The position numbers were made by a program, and so were the translations under genes. Below are positions 44,931 to 56,663 of a DNA stretch of 64,000 nucleotides, in pieces. The stretch is from Diplolepis rosae (Eukaryota > Arthropoda > Insecta > Hymenoptera > Diplolepididae), in NCBI GenBank assembly GCA_030998225.1, contig JAPYXD010000680.1:11656001-11720000 (forward strand), in the 5' to 3' direction. The notes under the pieces are model-generated. The model was not told the origin of the DNA. It saw only the letters and a list, made by a program, of their open reading frames with translations, and searched no databases. The first letter of the stretch is position 1; every line of letters begins with the position of its first letter.

Positions 44931-45880
44931 TTAAGGTAGTTGATCCATGAAAATTAGACCTCAGTTAAGAATAGATAATTTTGCTTTCAAGAATAGCAAT
45001 ATTATTATTGAAGGGCTATTTTGGAAGAGAAAAGATTATTTTTTATGAAAAAGATTTAAAAAACAGAAAAATAATTTTATTAATAAATTTTATTTTGACC
45101 CTAACTTTTTTTCTTATCGCTTCTTACCAAATTTCAAAAAATTATGCGATTTTAATAAATTACAAATCACTTTTTCAAGAAAAAGATTCCCTACAACTTC
45201 ACCATTTCCAATTTTCAAAAATGAATAAATTATTTCAAAATTAATTAGTTGAGTTTGAAATTTCTGCCACTGCCTACATTATCGGAGAATCACTAGTCGC
45301 GAATCAGATAGGATACGTTGCCGACAGGTGTCCTCGTAGACAATTTCAAACTCTTATATCGCAAATAATGCCAATGAATTCAAATATTGAAGAATTTGGA
45401 AAATCTTTGAAAGACATCGAAAGACCTGGGCTCGAATCCCAGCGCAGTCGAAAGCGTCTTTTTTCCACAGAAAGATTTTCAAAATTCTTTAATATTTGAA
45501 TAAATTATTATAAAATTCAGCAATTTGTTTATAAAAATTTCGTTTTGGAAAATTTTTTTTCAATGGTTTCAGCCATTAAAGAATTTATTTTTAAAAATCA
45601 GAAACGGTGAAGTTGTGAGAACTCTTTTCTCTGAAAAAATGATTCATCATTTATTAGAATCGCATAATTTTTTAAAATTTGGTAAGAAGCGATAAGAAAG
45701 AAAGTTGGGTCAAAAATAAAATTTATTAATAAAATTATTTTTCTGTGTTTCAAATTTTTTTCTTGTAAAATAATCTTTTCTCTTTCAAAAGAGCCCTTCA
45801 ATAATAATATTTCTATTCTTGAAAGCAAAATTATCTATTTCTGCCTGAGGTCTAATTTTCGTGGATGAAAACTACCTTAA
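44931..45880. mobile_element. GACCTCAGGC-family TTAA element, full
   Basis: TTAAGGTAGTTGATCCATG ... CGTGGATGAAAACTACCTTAA. Interior differs from 18667-19339 and includes a partial tRNA-like module at 45415. No transposase. Confidence 0.8.
45415..45488 (+). repeat. tRNA-like SINE module, copy 3 (3' part)
   Basis: CTGGGCTCGAATCCCAG T-arm-like hairpin, GCGCAGTCGAAAGCGTC, T6, CCACAGAAAGATTTTC. D-arm part absent. Confidence 0.6.
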
Positions 45881-45889
45881 GCGCAAAGC

Positions 45890-46600
45890 TGTTGAAACTA
45901 AGAAGTTCAACCTTGAGCAATTAATAGCAAAAGGTTTTAGTCTCATTGGCAACTAAAGCGTCGCGTACTCGAGTGTTACCCTGCAAGTATTAAATTCCAA
46001 TCTGTTACATGAACGTGCCCTCGGTCGAGGTGTGCCATCGTTGAAAGTGTAGGGGAACGGCGCTGATTAGTCGAGTTATTTGCCAGGAGGCTCTAACAAC
46101 CGATGTCTATATTTGACGGTAATTCTTGGCAGCCCGAGCAAAAACATGATTTTGCGAGAGTTTTTCCGATACGTTGTTCTGGGCGTCTCATCAGTCACTA
46201 GAACCACTACAGATGCGTCGACTAAGAACTAAAACCAAACACGCTCTCTCCAGGATGCCGATGTGTCAATTAATCCTTGCATCCCTGGGGATACGAGTAG
46301 CTATCTTACCAGCCCTGTCACAACTTTTATCACTTGCTCGTTTATCCCTCCTTATAACCCTTTAACTATTCCTCTCTTTCCCTGTAACATTACCCTTCTC
46401 ACGTTTTCTAGCATCGTACGAACAAACGATATCGCCCTTCCGTCTTACTACTTAAACGGAAAACATCCCTAAATTAATCTCAAGGCGCAATGACAGTATG
46501 TACTTTGCGGTATCCAACAATCCACTAATGGTTTATGGCCCCTTTATTGTCGCACTGTTAGAGGCGTATTTATTACATGAGACTGATATTTAATTTTAAA
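45890..46600. other. non-repetitive island
   Basis: GC-richer to 46500, no recognised protein in the short frames. Possible regulatory DNA. Confidence 0.3.
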
Positions 46601-46604
46601 GCTT

Positions 46605-46955
46605 TTAAGGCCATGGATCAATCGGACCAGGTGACTAAATTATATATTTATTCGTTCATGTAAAATAACTTTTGTAATTTACAAAGTATCTTTCTTAAAA
46701 TTTGGGAAAGGTAGCAAAAGACAATAAAGCACGTCTGTTCACTTCTTTTTGGTAGAATTTTTTAAACAAATTTGAAAACTTATCAACAACTACAGTTAAC
46801 TGTAATATTATTTTTTTAAATGTTCATTCAAAAGAAGTTGAGAGACGTTCTCTATCGTGTTCTGTAGTATTTTTCAAATTTTCAGAAAGATATTTCGTAA
46901 AGTAAAAAAATTATTTTACACGAACTTTCACAGGAATTTGGTCACTTAAGGCCTT
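46605..46955. mobile_element. GGCCATGGATC-family TTAA element
   Basis: TTAAGGCCATGGATCAATCG ... GAATTTGGTCACTTAAGGCC; the right arm is shortened. Arms contain ACTTCTTTTTGGTAG-like and AAAAGAAGTTGAGAGACG sequences. Confidence 0.65.
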
Positions 46956-47219
46956 TGGAGACATTTGCCCTTAAGGCAGTTGCCGTGTCAAAATCAGGCC
47001 CCTGGAAAAAAAGTTTTTCTATGATTTTAAGACTTGAAGTTACAATATCAGTTGCCTCTTTTGGGAGAAAAAAATTATTCTTTATTAAATGAATTCAAAA
47101 TTTACAAATGATAATACTTTTAACAAGGTTTTTTGTAATAGAATTTTTACTCACTATCGCTTCGTTCCAATTTTTTAAAAATTATTAAATTGTCATAAAT
47201 CATGGCTTATTTTTTCAGA

Positions 47220-47542
47220 GGAAATATTCTTTACAAATCTACTGTGTTACTAATTTTAGAAGTAAAATTTCCAGTGGCTGAAATCCTTAAGGGAGTTTTG
47301 AAAAGAAACTTTTTTTGAAAAAATAACTATATTTGAATATTTTTTACTTATTTAGAAAATTGGAAATAGTAGAGTTGTATTAGGAAATATTCTTTACAAA
47401 TCTACTGTGTTACTAATTTTAGAAGTAAAATTTCCAGTGGCTGAAATCCTTAAGGGAGTTTTGAAAAGAAACTTTTTTTGAAAAAATAACTATATTTGAA
47501 TATTTTTTACTTATTTACAAAATTGTAAATAGTAGAGTTGTA
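47220..47542. repeat. tandem duplication, about 163 bp x 2
   Basis: GGAAATATTCTTTACAAATC at 47220 and 47383; the two units are almost identical, so recent. Confidence 0.9.
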
Positions 47543-47887
47543 GGAAATATTTTTTTCGAACAAATAAGCCATGATTTATGAAAATCCAATGTTTTAAAAT
47601 CAAAATCATTTTTAAAAATTGGCAAGAAGCGGTAGTAAGAAATAATTCTATTTTAAAAAAAAACTATTAATAGTATATTATGCAACTAGAGAAATAAAAT
47701 TTATTTTGCGAGTACAAAGTTTGATGCCCGAGCAAAGCAAGGGTAACAACCATACGAGTAAAATTAATGTTTTTCCCGTGTCGTAAACGATTTTTTTCTA
47801 CTAGGAAGTCAGAAAATGGATTTTTTCCCCGCTCGGGGCAATAAAATCCACTTTATGACCCGCTAGTAGAAAAAAGTATTTTTTTTC

Positions 47888-48559
47888 TTAAGGTAGTTGT
47901 CGTGCCAAAAATCAGTCTCTGGAAAAAGAAGTTTTTCTATGATTTCAAGACTGGAAATTATATCATCAGGCGTGTCATATGTAAGGAAAAACACTCTTTT
48001 TAATAAAAAAAATTTTAAAATTACGAAAAATAATATTTTATTAATGTTTTTTGTAATAGGATATTTCCTTATTATCCCTCTTTATCAATTTTTTGAAAAT
48101 GATTGAAGTTTCTTAAATCATAGCTTATTTTTTCGATAAAAATATTCACTACAACTTAACCGTTTCCAATTTTTGAAAATGAATCAATTATTATCAAATT
48201 CAGCAATTTGTTTATAAAAATTTCGTTTTGGAAAATTGTTTTTTAATGATTTCAACCATTAAAGAATTTATTTTCAAAAATTGGAAACGGTTAAGTTGTA
48301 GAGAATATTTTCATCGAAAAAATAAGCTATGATTTAAGAAACTTCAATCATTTTCAAAAAATTGGTAAAGAGCGATAAGGAAATATCCTATTACAAAAAA
48401 CATTATTAAAATATTATTTTTCGTAATTTTTAAATTTTTTTTATTAATAAGAGTATCTTTCCTTACATATGACACGGCTGATGATATAATTTCCAGTCTT
48501 GAAATCATAGAAAAACTTCTTTTTCCAGAGACTGATTTTTGGCACGACAACTACCTTAA
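47888..48559. mobile_element. GTTGTCGTGCC-family TTAA element, full, nested
   Basis: TTAAGGTAGTTGTCGTGCC ... GGCACGACAACTACCTTAA, long similar arms, so that both strands carry alike 68-69 codon frames. Non-coding. Confidence 0.92.
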
Positions 48560-48664
48560 GGTTAAAATTTTTTCTTTTATAAGACACGACTAGTAACATT
48601 ATTTTAAATCTTGAAATCACAGAAATACTTTTTTCCCAGGGACCTGATTTTTGTCACGACAATT

Positions 48665-49022
48665 GAAGATCAATCGGACGATGTGACTCAATTATACAAT
48701 AATTCGTTCATGTAAGATTGCTTTTTTAATTTACGAAGCATCTTTCTGAAAATTTGGGAAACATAATAAAATACAACAAAGCATGTCTGCTAATTTCTTT
48801 TTAGTACAAATTTATTGAAAAAAATTGTAAGACTTGTCGACAATTACGGCTAACTAAAAATATTTGTAAAATATTCACTGAAACGAAGTTGACAGACGTT
48901 CTCTATCGTGTTCTGTAGTATTTTCCAAATTTCCAAGAAAATATTTTGTAAAATAAAAAAGTTATCTCACACAAATTTTTACAACAATTTTATCACGTGG
49001 TCAGGTTCATTCATGGCCTTAA
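48665..49022. mobile_element. GGCCATGGATC-family element, left tip lost
   Basis: GATCAATCGGACGATGTGAC ... ATCACGTGGTCAGGTTCAT, TCATGGCCTTAA. Confidence 0.65.
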
Positions 49023-49949
49023 TATTATTGTAATGATTCGTGACGTACAATTTAATACATTTCGAAAGATTATTTAACTTTGCTCAAAAGTTGAGTAAGT
49101 TTCTCAAACTATTTTTTTTTGTGTGTGAAAACAATTGGAAGGGTGACACGATATTACTACTACAATACTATATTACTACAATATTATATATTATTAATGA
49201 TTTAAAAATTTTGCTTATGCGAAAAAACGACCAATAAGATTTAATTTGTATTTAAAAGCATTAGAAGATCGGTTGACAAAAATTTGAAACATAGAAAATA
49301 AAAATGAAATTATGAAAGGAAATTAATTAATTGGACAACTAATTACGACAAATTTAATGAGTCGGAAGATATACAATTAAAAATTAGTTGATAATATCAT
49401 CCTCTCGCGTAGATAATCATGAGAATACATTCTTTGGAGTAACCATAAATATGACAGTTTCCTTGTGTGACGTCTCTCGAGACATGCAAGCAATTTCACA
49501 TTAGACAAGTTTTAATTTTACATTTTACCGTTATATTTGCCCGTAACGTTTTATAACTTCCTGCTAAAAGTTAGCGATTACGTATTTGTTTCTAGAGCAC
49601 ATTTATGGAAAGCTCAAGGAGAACCGTGAGAAGCTATTTATAATTTTTTTTTTCAATTATGATTCTTTTCATAATAAAATGCACGCAATGGTTTAGATAT
49701 GCACTCATCTTCTATTATTACTTGAATTTTGAGTTTCAATAAGTTTTTTCGCGTGCAAGCTTGCGAAAAAAAATATATACTGCTGAAAATACGAGTTATA
49801 TAAACAAATAATTTGGCGAAGATGCGTATTTGAATTATTAATAATTTTCTAGTAAATAATATAATTTTTGAAAAAATATAGGTTAATCCACTATGCCGTG
49901 TCACGGAGTACATTCTCCAAATTCTATATTTCATATAATTCCTTTCACC
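49023..49949. other. AT-rich, nothing recognised
   Basis: No gene or repeat supported; slightly less AT-rich around 49440-49620. Confidence 0.3.
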
Positions 49950-50391
49950 GCAATTCACTTAACCAAATTACCAATTGCTCTAATATTTCTTTTTCGATTC
50001 ATCACATAAACTAATGTTTATATTTCCAAATAAGTATTCGAATTTTTATTTCTCCGAATCATTATTTGACATAATTTTCATATCACCAAAACATCATTTA
50101 ACTTAATGTTTATTTATCCGAATTATCATTTGTCATAATTTTTATATCTCCGAATTCGGCGAGGTGGGAATTAAATATTAATTTGGAAATATAAAAATTA
50201 TGACAAATAATACTTCGGATAAGTAAAAATCAGTTTAAATGATGCTTCGGTAATATGAAAATTATCTTAAATAATGATTCGGAGGAATAAAAATACGAAT
50301 ACATACTTATTTGTAAATATAAACATTAGATTATACAATGAATCAGAAATATAAAAATTAGAGCAGTTGGTAATTCGTTTACATGAATTCC
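49950..50391. mobile_element. palindromic element with ATTCGGA and ATAAAAATTAT words
   Basis: Arms around a centre at 50155-50175: ACCAATTGCTCTAATATTTC ... TTTATATCTCCGAATTCGG and an inverted counterpart ending GAGCAGTTGGTAATTCG. Confidence 0.65.
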
Positions 50392-50505
50392 AGTCAAATA
50401 AATGTTGGAAACATGAAATTTTTGGAATATTCATGCACCCCCTTGCCACCCATCAATTATCAACTGTAATTTTTTTATAATAGTCGCAGCAATCACATAT
50501 TTATA

Positions 50506-50829
50506 TTAAGGGGGTCTCCTCATAAGTCATCTTCAAAAAATCGATTTCTTTTTTGTTGCTTCTATCGTTAGAATTATTATCTGAGAATATTTTTGCAAAG
50601 TTTCAAAGTATAGCTGATTAACATCTCATGCCTGTAAGTTTCCTTTAATTTGATTTTTTTCCTTCGAAAAACTTTAAAGCCCATTTTATGAAAACCATGT
50701 TTTTTTAAATTCCGTGCACGATTACAAAAAACCTATAAAAGCTATCTATACTCTTCCTGTTTTCATGTTTAAAAAAAAATCCTAAAAAACCACCTTTTTT
50801 ATGAGCCACTGATGAGGAGACCCCCTTAA
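50506..50829. mobile_element. TTAAGGGGGTCTCCTCAT palindromic element
   Basis: TTAAGGGGGTCTCCTCATAA ... GATGAGGAGACCCCCTTAA, 324 bp, TTAA at both ends. Confidence 0.85.
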
Positions 50830-51774
50830 ATCATCATAAAAATGTCTTATTACATAAATTCATCAATTAATCTCAATAGTCGTAAAATTAAACTCCCTAA
50901 AATGTACTAATTCTTTTTCATTGTTTTTATTCCTTTCACTAAAAATTTCAAAGGACTAAATAAATGCATATCAATGAACTTTGATAGGAATTTACAGAGT
51001 AATTTGTAAGCACACATCGTTCGTAGTTGTAAGCCACCCTAGAAAGAAGATCGAGAAAAGAGGGGAGAAGGAACGGTACCTACCCCAGTTTTATAGCGGG
51101 CCATTTGGCGCGACAACGAGCGTAGAAACTTCTTTTAGTATCAAGTTACAGATTTAGTCCAAAATATTCGTACGGTTATGGGGTTCCGGATTATCAATTT
51201 GTTATCCCGTGTTTATTATTTCGTGGAGAGAGGGAAAACAAAAGAATGCCTATTTTTACGGATTTATTTTAGCTGGACGAGTGTTTCGTGTATAATTTTA
51301 AGATAAGTTCGTGGCATGATTCCTCCATATGCCATCACCTGCCGAGAAGGATATTCCTTGATTTATGGTTTTAGTTTCTGCTCAACTCTAAAAGATGTTT
51401 AAGAAATTGATTTCTCCTTTTTGATATGTGAAAATACGTGTATCAATCCTCTTCCATGTAAATCTACATTTGAATATTTTTAGACAAGCTATTCTTACAA
51501 CAGTTTTGCCAACTACTCGAGGAAAAATATGCAATGGTTTATGCAAAATAATGGTATTTTCATGAATTTTAATATACTGATGGAGTTTCATAATGTCATA
51601 CACTCGTTTACTTAAATCAGAATAATAATATCAAGTCGAAACTTTCAGCGGTTAAATAGCAGGCACTAAGGAACGTCTTAAAGACGTTGGTTTTCAAACG
51701 CAGAAGCAGCTCAAAATGAACTTTGTATATTTCCAATATTTTGATAATAAATCAATTTAATTCTTAAATTACAC
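50830..51774. other. mostly non-repetitive
   Basis: 50990-51380 is GC-richer (AAGCCACCCTAGAAAG, GGGCCATTTGGCGCGAC); no protein recognised. Confidence 0.3.
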
Positions 51775-51940
51775 TCTTTAAATCCGAATTGGTCAAAACT
51801 GACTAATTGTTAGTTAAATTTAAGTAATTTTTAGTAGAAAACGTTACAGAGACATTAGTAAAAATAAAGTTACTATAATTAATTAGTCAAATACCATATA
51901 TTAAACTATTAATTATTATGAGATAAATTAATGTATCTAT
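51775..51940. mobile_element. decayed relative of the ACTGATT-word MITE
   Basis: ACACTCTTTAAATCCGAATT, GGTCAAAACTGACTAATTG, TTAGTTAAATTTAAG follow the plan of the intact copies with many changes; the right end is replaced by the minisatellite. Confidence 0.35.
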
Positions 51941-51944
51941 ATCT

Positions 51945-52320
51945 GTACTGGGGCAGTACTAAACCAGTACCGCGCTACCGATCGGCATAAATCCCTAAGT
52001 CGGCTTCTAGCCAGAATTTGGACTCCATACTGGGCCAGTACTGAACCAGTACCGCGCCAACGCTCGGCATACATCCCTAAATCGGCTTCTAGCCAGAATT
52101 TGACTCCATACTGGGGCAGTACTGAACCAGTACCGCACCAACGCTCGGCATAAATCCCTAAGTCGGCTTCTAGCCAGAATTTGGACTCCATACTGGGCCA
52201 GTACTGAACCAGTACCGCGCCAACGCTCGGCATACATCCCTAAATCGGCTTCTAGCCAGAATTTGACTCCATACTGGGGCAGCATTATACCAGTACCGCG
52301 CCAACACTCGGCGCGGTACT
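51945..52320. repeat. 81/82-bp minisatellite with dimeric order
   Basis: CCAGTACCG begins at 51964, 52046, 52127, 52209 and 52290 (82, 81, 82, 81). Odd and even units differ together: CATAAATCCCTAAGTCGG with TTGGACTCC versus CATACATCCCTAAATCGG with TTGACTCC. Confidence 0.92.
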
Positions 52321-52549
52321 AATCATCAGTACTGGCATTGCTCCTTATTTACAACTGGCGCGGTATAATGCCGTTTGTAAGATCCGGCATAAATCCGACT
52401 TTTCCGCCTGGTTATTAGCTTCATATCACAGTTAAGTATGCATCAGATGGATGAAGTTCATTGGCCCAGCATCGCGGTTTGTGTCTTAATTTCAGACTTG
52501 ACATAATTACAGTATTAAAAATTTGTATTATATACATAATTTTGAGCTT

Positions 52550-53235
52550 TTAAGGCAGTTGTCGTGTCAAAAATCAGGTCTCTGGAAAAAAAGTGTTTCT
52601 ATGATTTTACGACTTTATATTAGATTATTAGTCGCCTCTTATGGAAGAAAAAACATTTTTTATGAAATTAATTCAAAACTTACGAATAATAATCATTTTA
52701 ATGATCTTTTTTGTAATTTCATTTTTCCTTACTATCGCTTGTTACCAATTTTTAAAATATTATTGAATTTAATGTTTCCAATGAGCAGTCGACCGGCAAT
52801 CGAAGGACCTGGGCTCGAATCCCAGCGCAGTCGAAAGCGTCATTTTTCCACAGAAAGATTTTCAAATTCTTTAAATATTTTAAAAGAAAGTTTCCAGTAG
52901 CTGAAATCGTTGAAAGAATATAAAAATATTCTTTTTTAAATAACTATATTTGAAGGTTTTTGACTTAGTTTCAAAATTAGAAACAGTAAAGAATATTTTT
53001 TAGGAAAAAATAAGGATTTATCAAAATCTAATCTTTTTTTCAAAAATTGGTGAGATGCGATAGTAACGAAAAATTCTATATTATATAAAAGATTATTAAA
53101 AGTATCATTTTTCGTAAGTTTTAAATTTTGTCCATAAAAAATAATGTTTTGTTCATAAGACATGACTGATGATTTCATCACAAGTCTTCAAATCATAGAA
53201 GGAATTTTTTTTCCAGAGACTTGATTTTTCGCACA
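52550..53235. mobile_element. GTTGTCGTGCC-family element with tRNA-like module
   Basis: TTAAGGCAGTTGTCGTGTC ... CGCACAACTATCATAA; the right TTAA is degraded. Confidence 0.7.
52781..52860 (+). repeat. tRNA-like SINE module, copy 4
   Basis: GAGCAGTCGACCGGCAATCG, CTGGGCTCGAATCCCAG, GTCGAAAGCGTC, CCACAGAAAGATTTTC. D-arm start missing. Confidence 0.65.
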
Positions 53236-53515
53236 ACTATCATAAAGCTTAAGATATCGCCATCTTGAAACCGTCTCGTTCGTCTTTTCTCATCCGACAG
53301 TTTCAACATAGCAGGAAGGAAGGATCGAGGTTTAGAGACGGAGATCTCCTCCGAGAGTTATCTCTAATTTGCCTAGGATTCACTCTCCAATGAATCTTTA
53401 AATTACACTCCCTTTCTTACAGCCAACATTTCGAAATTTCCTTTTCTGCTTTCTATATTTGGAACTGCTAAAAATGCCAGACAAAAAAGCGAAAAGTCAG
53501 TCACCAATTGAATCA
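53236..53515. other. non-repetitive, nothing recognised
   Basis: Slightly GC-richer; no gene. Confidence 0.3.
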
Positions 53516-53885
53516 CACCCAGAAAAAAGTTTCTTTGAATCAAACAAATTTGTGCATTGCTATAAGATCATAATTTTTTTTTTTCAATTTAAAGAAATTT
53601 CTTGATTTTTGTTTTTTCTTTGATTCACAGAAATATTTTCATTAATTTAAAGATTTAATTATTTCTCAATTTTTTGCCAGTACTGCATTTGAATAAAAAA
53701 AAAATATTTTTTAATCAAATAAATAATGTTGAAAAAATAATTTCTTTTATTTAAAAAAGCCTAAAAACATAATTTATTAAAATCAAATAAACTTATATTT
53801 GTTCCAAAAGTGTTTTTACTTCGAATTGAAGAAACGAAGTTAAAAAAACGATTTCTTAAATTTGAATAAAACTTTTTTCTGGGTG
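53516..53885. mobile_element. CACCCAGAAAAAAGTTTCTT MITE, copy 2
   Basis: CACCCAGAAAAAAGTTTCTT ... AAAACTTTTTTCTGGGTG. Confidence 0.8.
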
Positions 53886-54991
53886 CAGTTATGATTTTCA
53901 TTAATTTCTAGTAAAAAATTTCACAAATGTGAAATACTACACAGACTTTTTAAATTTTCCTTTTTTTAATATCTACTTAACTTTGAAAAAGCTAATTATC
54001 ATCTCTTCTAGTTCTTCACAACATCAAAGAATTTTTTCCTGAAGGAATAATGGTTCTCATGAAATATGAGACAACGATGTCGATGGACAAATTAGCGTCA
54101 GGAAGAAATGAAAAAAGTAAGAAGAATGAATCGAGATTAACCAAAACTAGTTTTTTGATGTGTCTATGGCGGTAGATTTACGTACTTGAACCTTAAAGAC
54201 GAGATAAAATATTGATTCCGTATCCAGATTATCAAGGAAGAAAACGAAGAGCGACCTCAAAGGTCGAAGCGACTACGATCCTTATTTTTAATTTATTTTT
54301 TTTCCAATTTATATTTTCCTCGCTTCTTTTTATATTGGAAATACTGTCAGACTCTTGGCATAAAACGACCACGTGAGGATGCTGTGATCATTAATCACAA
54401 TCCATCGACGAGATCCCATGCCTGGAGTTTAGTGACTTAAGCTGTTCGATATGTTTGAGAAACACGATGTTCACTCATAATAAATACATATATGATTTTC
54501 TGTGCCTTCATCTTTCAAAAAATCTGGACTCTAGGAAGGATGGAGTACAGCTTCCTTGTCAGATCTAAGAGCGTAACCGCGGCTCAGCGCGTTAATAATA
54601 ATTTTATGTAAATGTCCGACGGCGAAGGAAACGAGGACCGCGACATTCTCGTATCTCCTCCGGAAGGAAGGGATAAGATTTCTCTTGGTTGTTACTTCAG
54701 TCACTCGTAAAAGGGAAGTAGGTGTAAAAATTTGCAGGGAGTCACTACCATAGCATATGGAAGACAGGATTTCCTACCAATGACGTTTGGCCGAGGGCAT
54801 GAAGAGAAGAAGTCGTAAACCTTGACGCATGGTTTCATTACGAACGATAATCTACCCAAATCGGAACAAAGCAGTTGAAATAAAAAAATTATTCTCCTTG
54901 TAAAACTTCTTTTGGCAAATTTCAATTAGTCACCAGAAAAGTGGAACAATATTTCCCTGACAAATATATGATAGTTGATAAAAATCAAGTA
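53886..54991. other. non-repetitive stretch
   Basis: 54150-54950 is mixed in composition (CGTAACCGCGGCTCAGCGCG near 54570). No protein recognised in the short frames. Possible regulatory DNA. Confidence 0.3.
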
Positions 54992-55490
54992 CACTGAGAA
55001 AATGCGCTGTTAGAAATGTTGGAAAATTTGTAAAATATTTATGTTACAAAGATAACGTAAAATTTGACGATATTTATGATGTTTTTGAGTAAAGGTATCT
55101 TGAGATTGCGAAAAATATACTGAATTTTATAAAATTTTTCTTAATATTATAAAACCTAACTGAATTTTCATAAAATGTATCTTAAAACTACAAAATTGTA
55201 TATAACAGAATTTTCGTAAAATTCATCAAAAAATTATGAAACTGTAACTAAATTTTCAGTTACATGTAACTGCATAAAACTTCAGTTACTCAAAACGTAA
55301 AATTATTCCTGTTACAAGTTCCAGAATTTCCAGATACAAGTATCAGAATATTTAACACTTTGTAAACGAAAATTAAAGAAATGTTTCTTAAATTTACTAC
55401 AAAGTAACTGAATTTTCTGAAATTCTATTTTAATTTTACGAAACTGTAACTCAATAAAACTCCAGTCATGTTTTTCGGGAAATTTGCATC
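54992..55490. mobile_element. relative of the 37375-38306 element
   Basis: CACTGAGAAAATGCGCTGTT, AGAAATG then TAACTGAATTTT words, GTTACATGTAACTGCATAAA. The right end is cut by the next element. Confidence 0.6.
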
Positions 55491-55933
55491 CCCAAAACGC
55501 TGTATTCCTAGGTGCGAAATTCGGTCGGCTGCCAGAGCTTGACCATCGGCCCAAAGTCGGTTCTACTTTGGCAACCGATCGACGGCAACCAGAGTTGGGC
55601 CGATTAAGGTGTTTTCAAGCTGCCATGGTCCCACTAACGTTGGCAACCGACGTCGGCGGCAGGCGAAAAGCCGACCGTCGGCCCTATTTTGGCCCAGTTT
55701 CGTGCCGCCAATTGGATAAACTGTGATAGATTGGTCGGCACGACCGTAAGAATGCAGTCGGTCCGACTCTGGATACAGCAGTGAGCTAGCCACAAATCAC
55801 CATGATGCACCCGACGGTCGGCTCAACCTTGGCCCAAATATGGGCTGACCGTTGGATATACTGTGGTTTTTTTAAAAAGATCGGTGAAGTACGGTCGGCT
55901 TGACTGGGCAATAGATGGCCCGTCCGTTGACGT

Positions 55934-56302
55934 CCCGAGTCGAAAAATCGAAGGCCTCATTTGAGCCTCTGCGACATAATTTTGAGGCTGAAGAGGGGTA
56001 AAAGAGGTTCTTGTTCGTATTTTTGAACCTCTTTTAAGCCTCCAGACTTGACTTACGTCCGTTTTAGGCTCAAGAGGTTCAAATGAGGGCATACATTACG
56101 ACGGTGTGAGGCTCTTCTCGATCGAAGAGGTTCCTGAGCGTTAAAGGAGGTTGAAAAATAAAATACAGAGGCTAAAGAGGGTTAAATGGTGACTTAACGA
56201 TTATCAATAGGCTTTAAAGAGGTTGTGGAGGCTTAAAATGTTTCAAATGAGCTTCAACATCACCAAAAGGCTCATATGAGGCCCTCGAAATTTCGACTCG
56301 GG
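55934..56302. mobile_element. CCCGAGTCGAAA MITE with GAGGCTC words, nested
   Basis: CCCGAGTCGAAAAATCGA, GGCCTCATTTGAGCC on the left; GGCTCATATGAGGCC, TTTCGACTCGGG on the right. Interior of GAGGTT/AACCTC and GAGGCT/AGCCTC words. Confidence 0.8.
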
Positions 56303-56411
56303 TTACCATTGGTTGAATATAACCTACTTCGAATCATCTCGATAGATCTGCTATCGACTGCAGTAGATCTGCTCGTATTATTGGGAAGTCGAATTGTTGT
56401 GTCACTTGTAG

Positions 56412-56663
56412 ATGTTGATAAATATGACTGGAAAAAGGTCGGCATATGAAAGGTTGAAAAAATTTAGGAATTTGAAGCGTAAAACAGTTGATGATGGCAA
56501 CAGCGAAAACAGCATTTGTGGTGACGATACCATTAGCGCTTCCAAAAGCCTCATTGAAGAAGTTGATCAGGAGTTAAAAGTTGCAATCCCTGAAGATTTG
56601 AAGTGTAATCATTTAAACTCTATTTATATTTGTATTAAAAAATTCTACGTTTTTCAACTTTGA
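56412..56663 (+). CDS. hypothetical fragment in the GTCGGCC element
   Basis: 83 codons. The start reads TGKRSAYERLKKFRNLKRK, basic and helical-looking, followed by an acidic stretch (DDGNSENS, IEEVDQEL), then a hydrophobic tail. It lies between the two word-rich flanks of the element, where a transposon-encoded protein would sit. No family recognised, no catalytic motif. It could be a first exon or a remnant; codon use is more protein-like than surrounding frames. An in-frame Met at codon 5 is an alternative start. Confidence 0.35.
   Translation: MLINMTGKRSAYERLKKFRNLKRKTVDDGNSENSICGDDTISASKSLIEEVDQELKVAIPEDLKCNHLNSIYICIKKFYVFQL

Larger units (their letters stand above)
46971..48664. mobile_element. 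GTTGTCGTGCC-family element, outer host
   Basis: TTAAGGCAGTTGCCGTGTC ... CCTGATTTTTGTCACGACAA; the terminal TTAA on the right is lost where the next element abuts. Hosts 47888-48559 and a tandem duplication. An imperfect palindrome (TTTTTTCTACTAG ... CTAGTAGAAAAAA) spans 47788-47876. Confidence 0.7.

Noticed and set aside
44981..45828. Recurring frames starting MLSRI-ILLLKG-FEREKI (also 7596, 11035, 23149)
   Set aside because: They repeat because the GACCTCAGGC-family arm repeats; A/T-driven composition, variable length, no domain.
47897..48550. Paired frames MSCQKSVSGKRSFSMISRLE on both strands (also near 52556)
   Set aside because: Opposite arms of a palindromic TTAA element; frames broken in the other copies.
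55563..56092. Minus frames of 76 and 89 codons
   Set aside because: Fall in the GTCGGCC word region and the nested GAGGCTC MITE; no protein resemblance.
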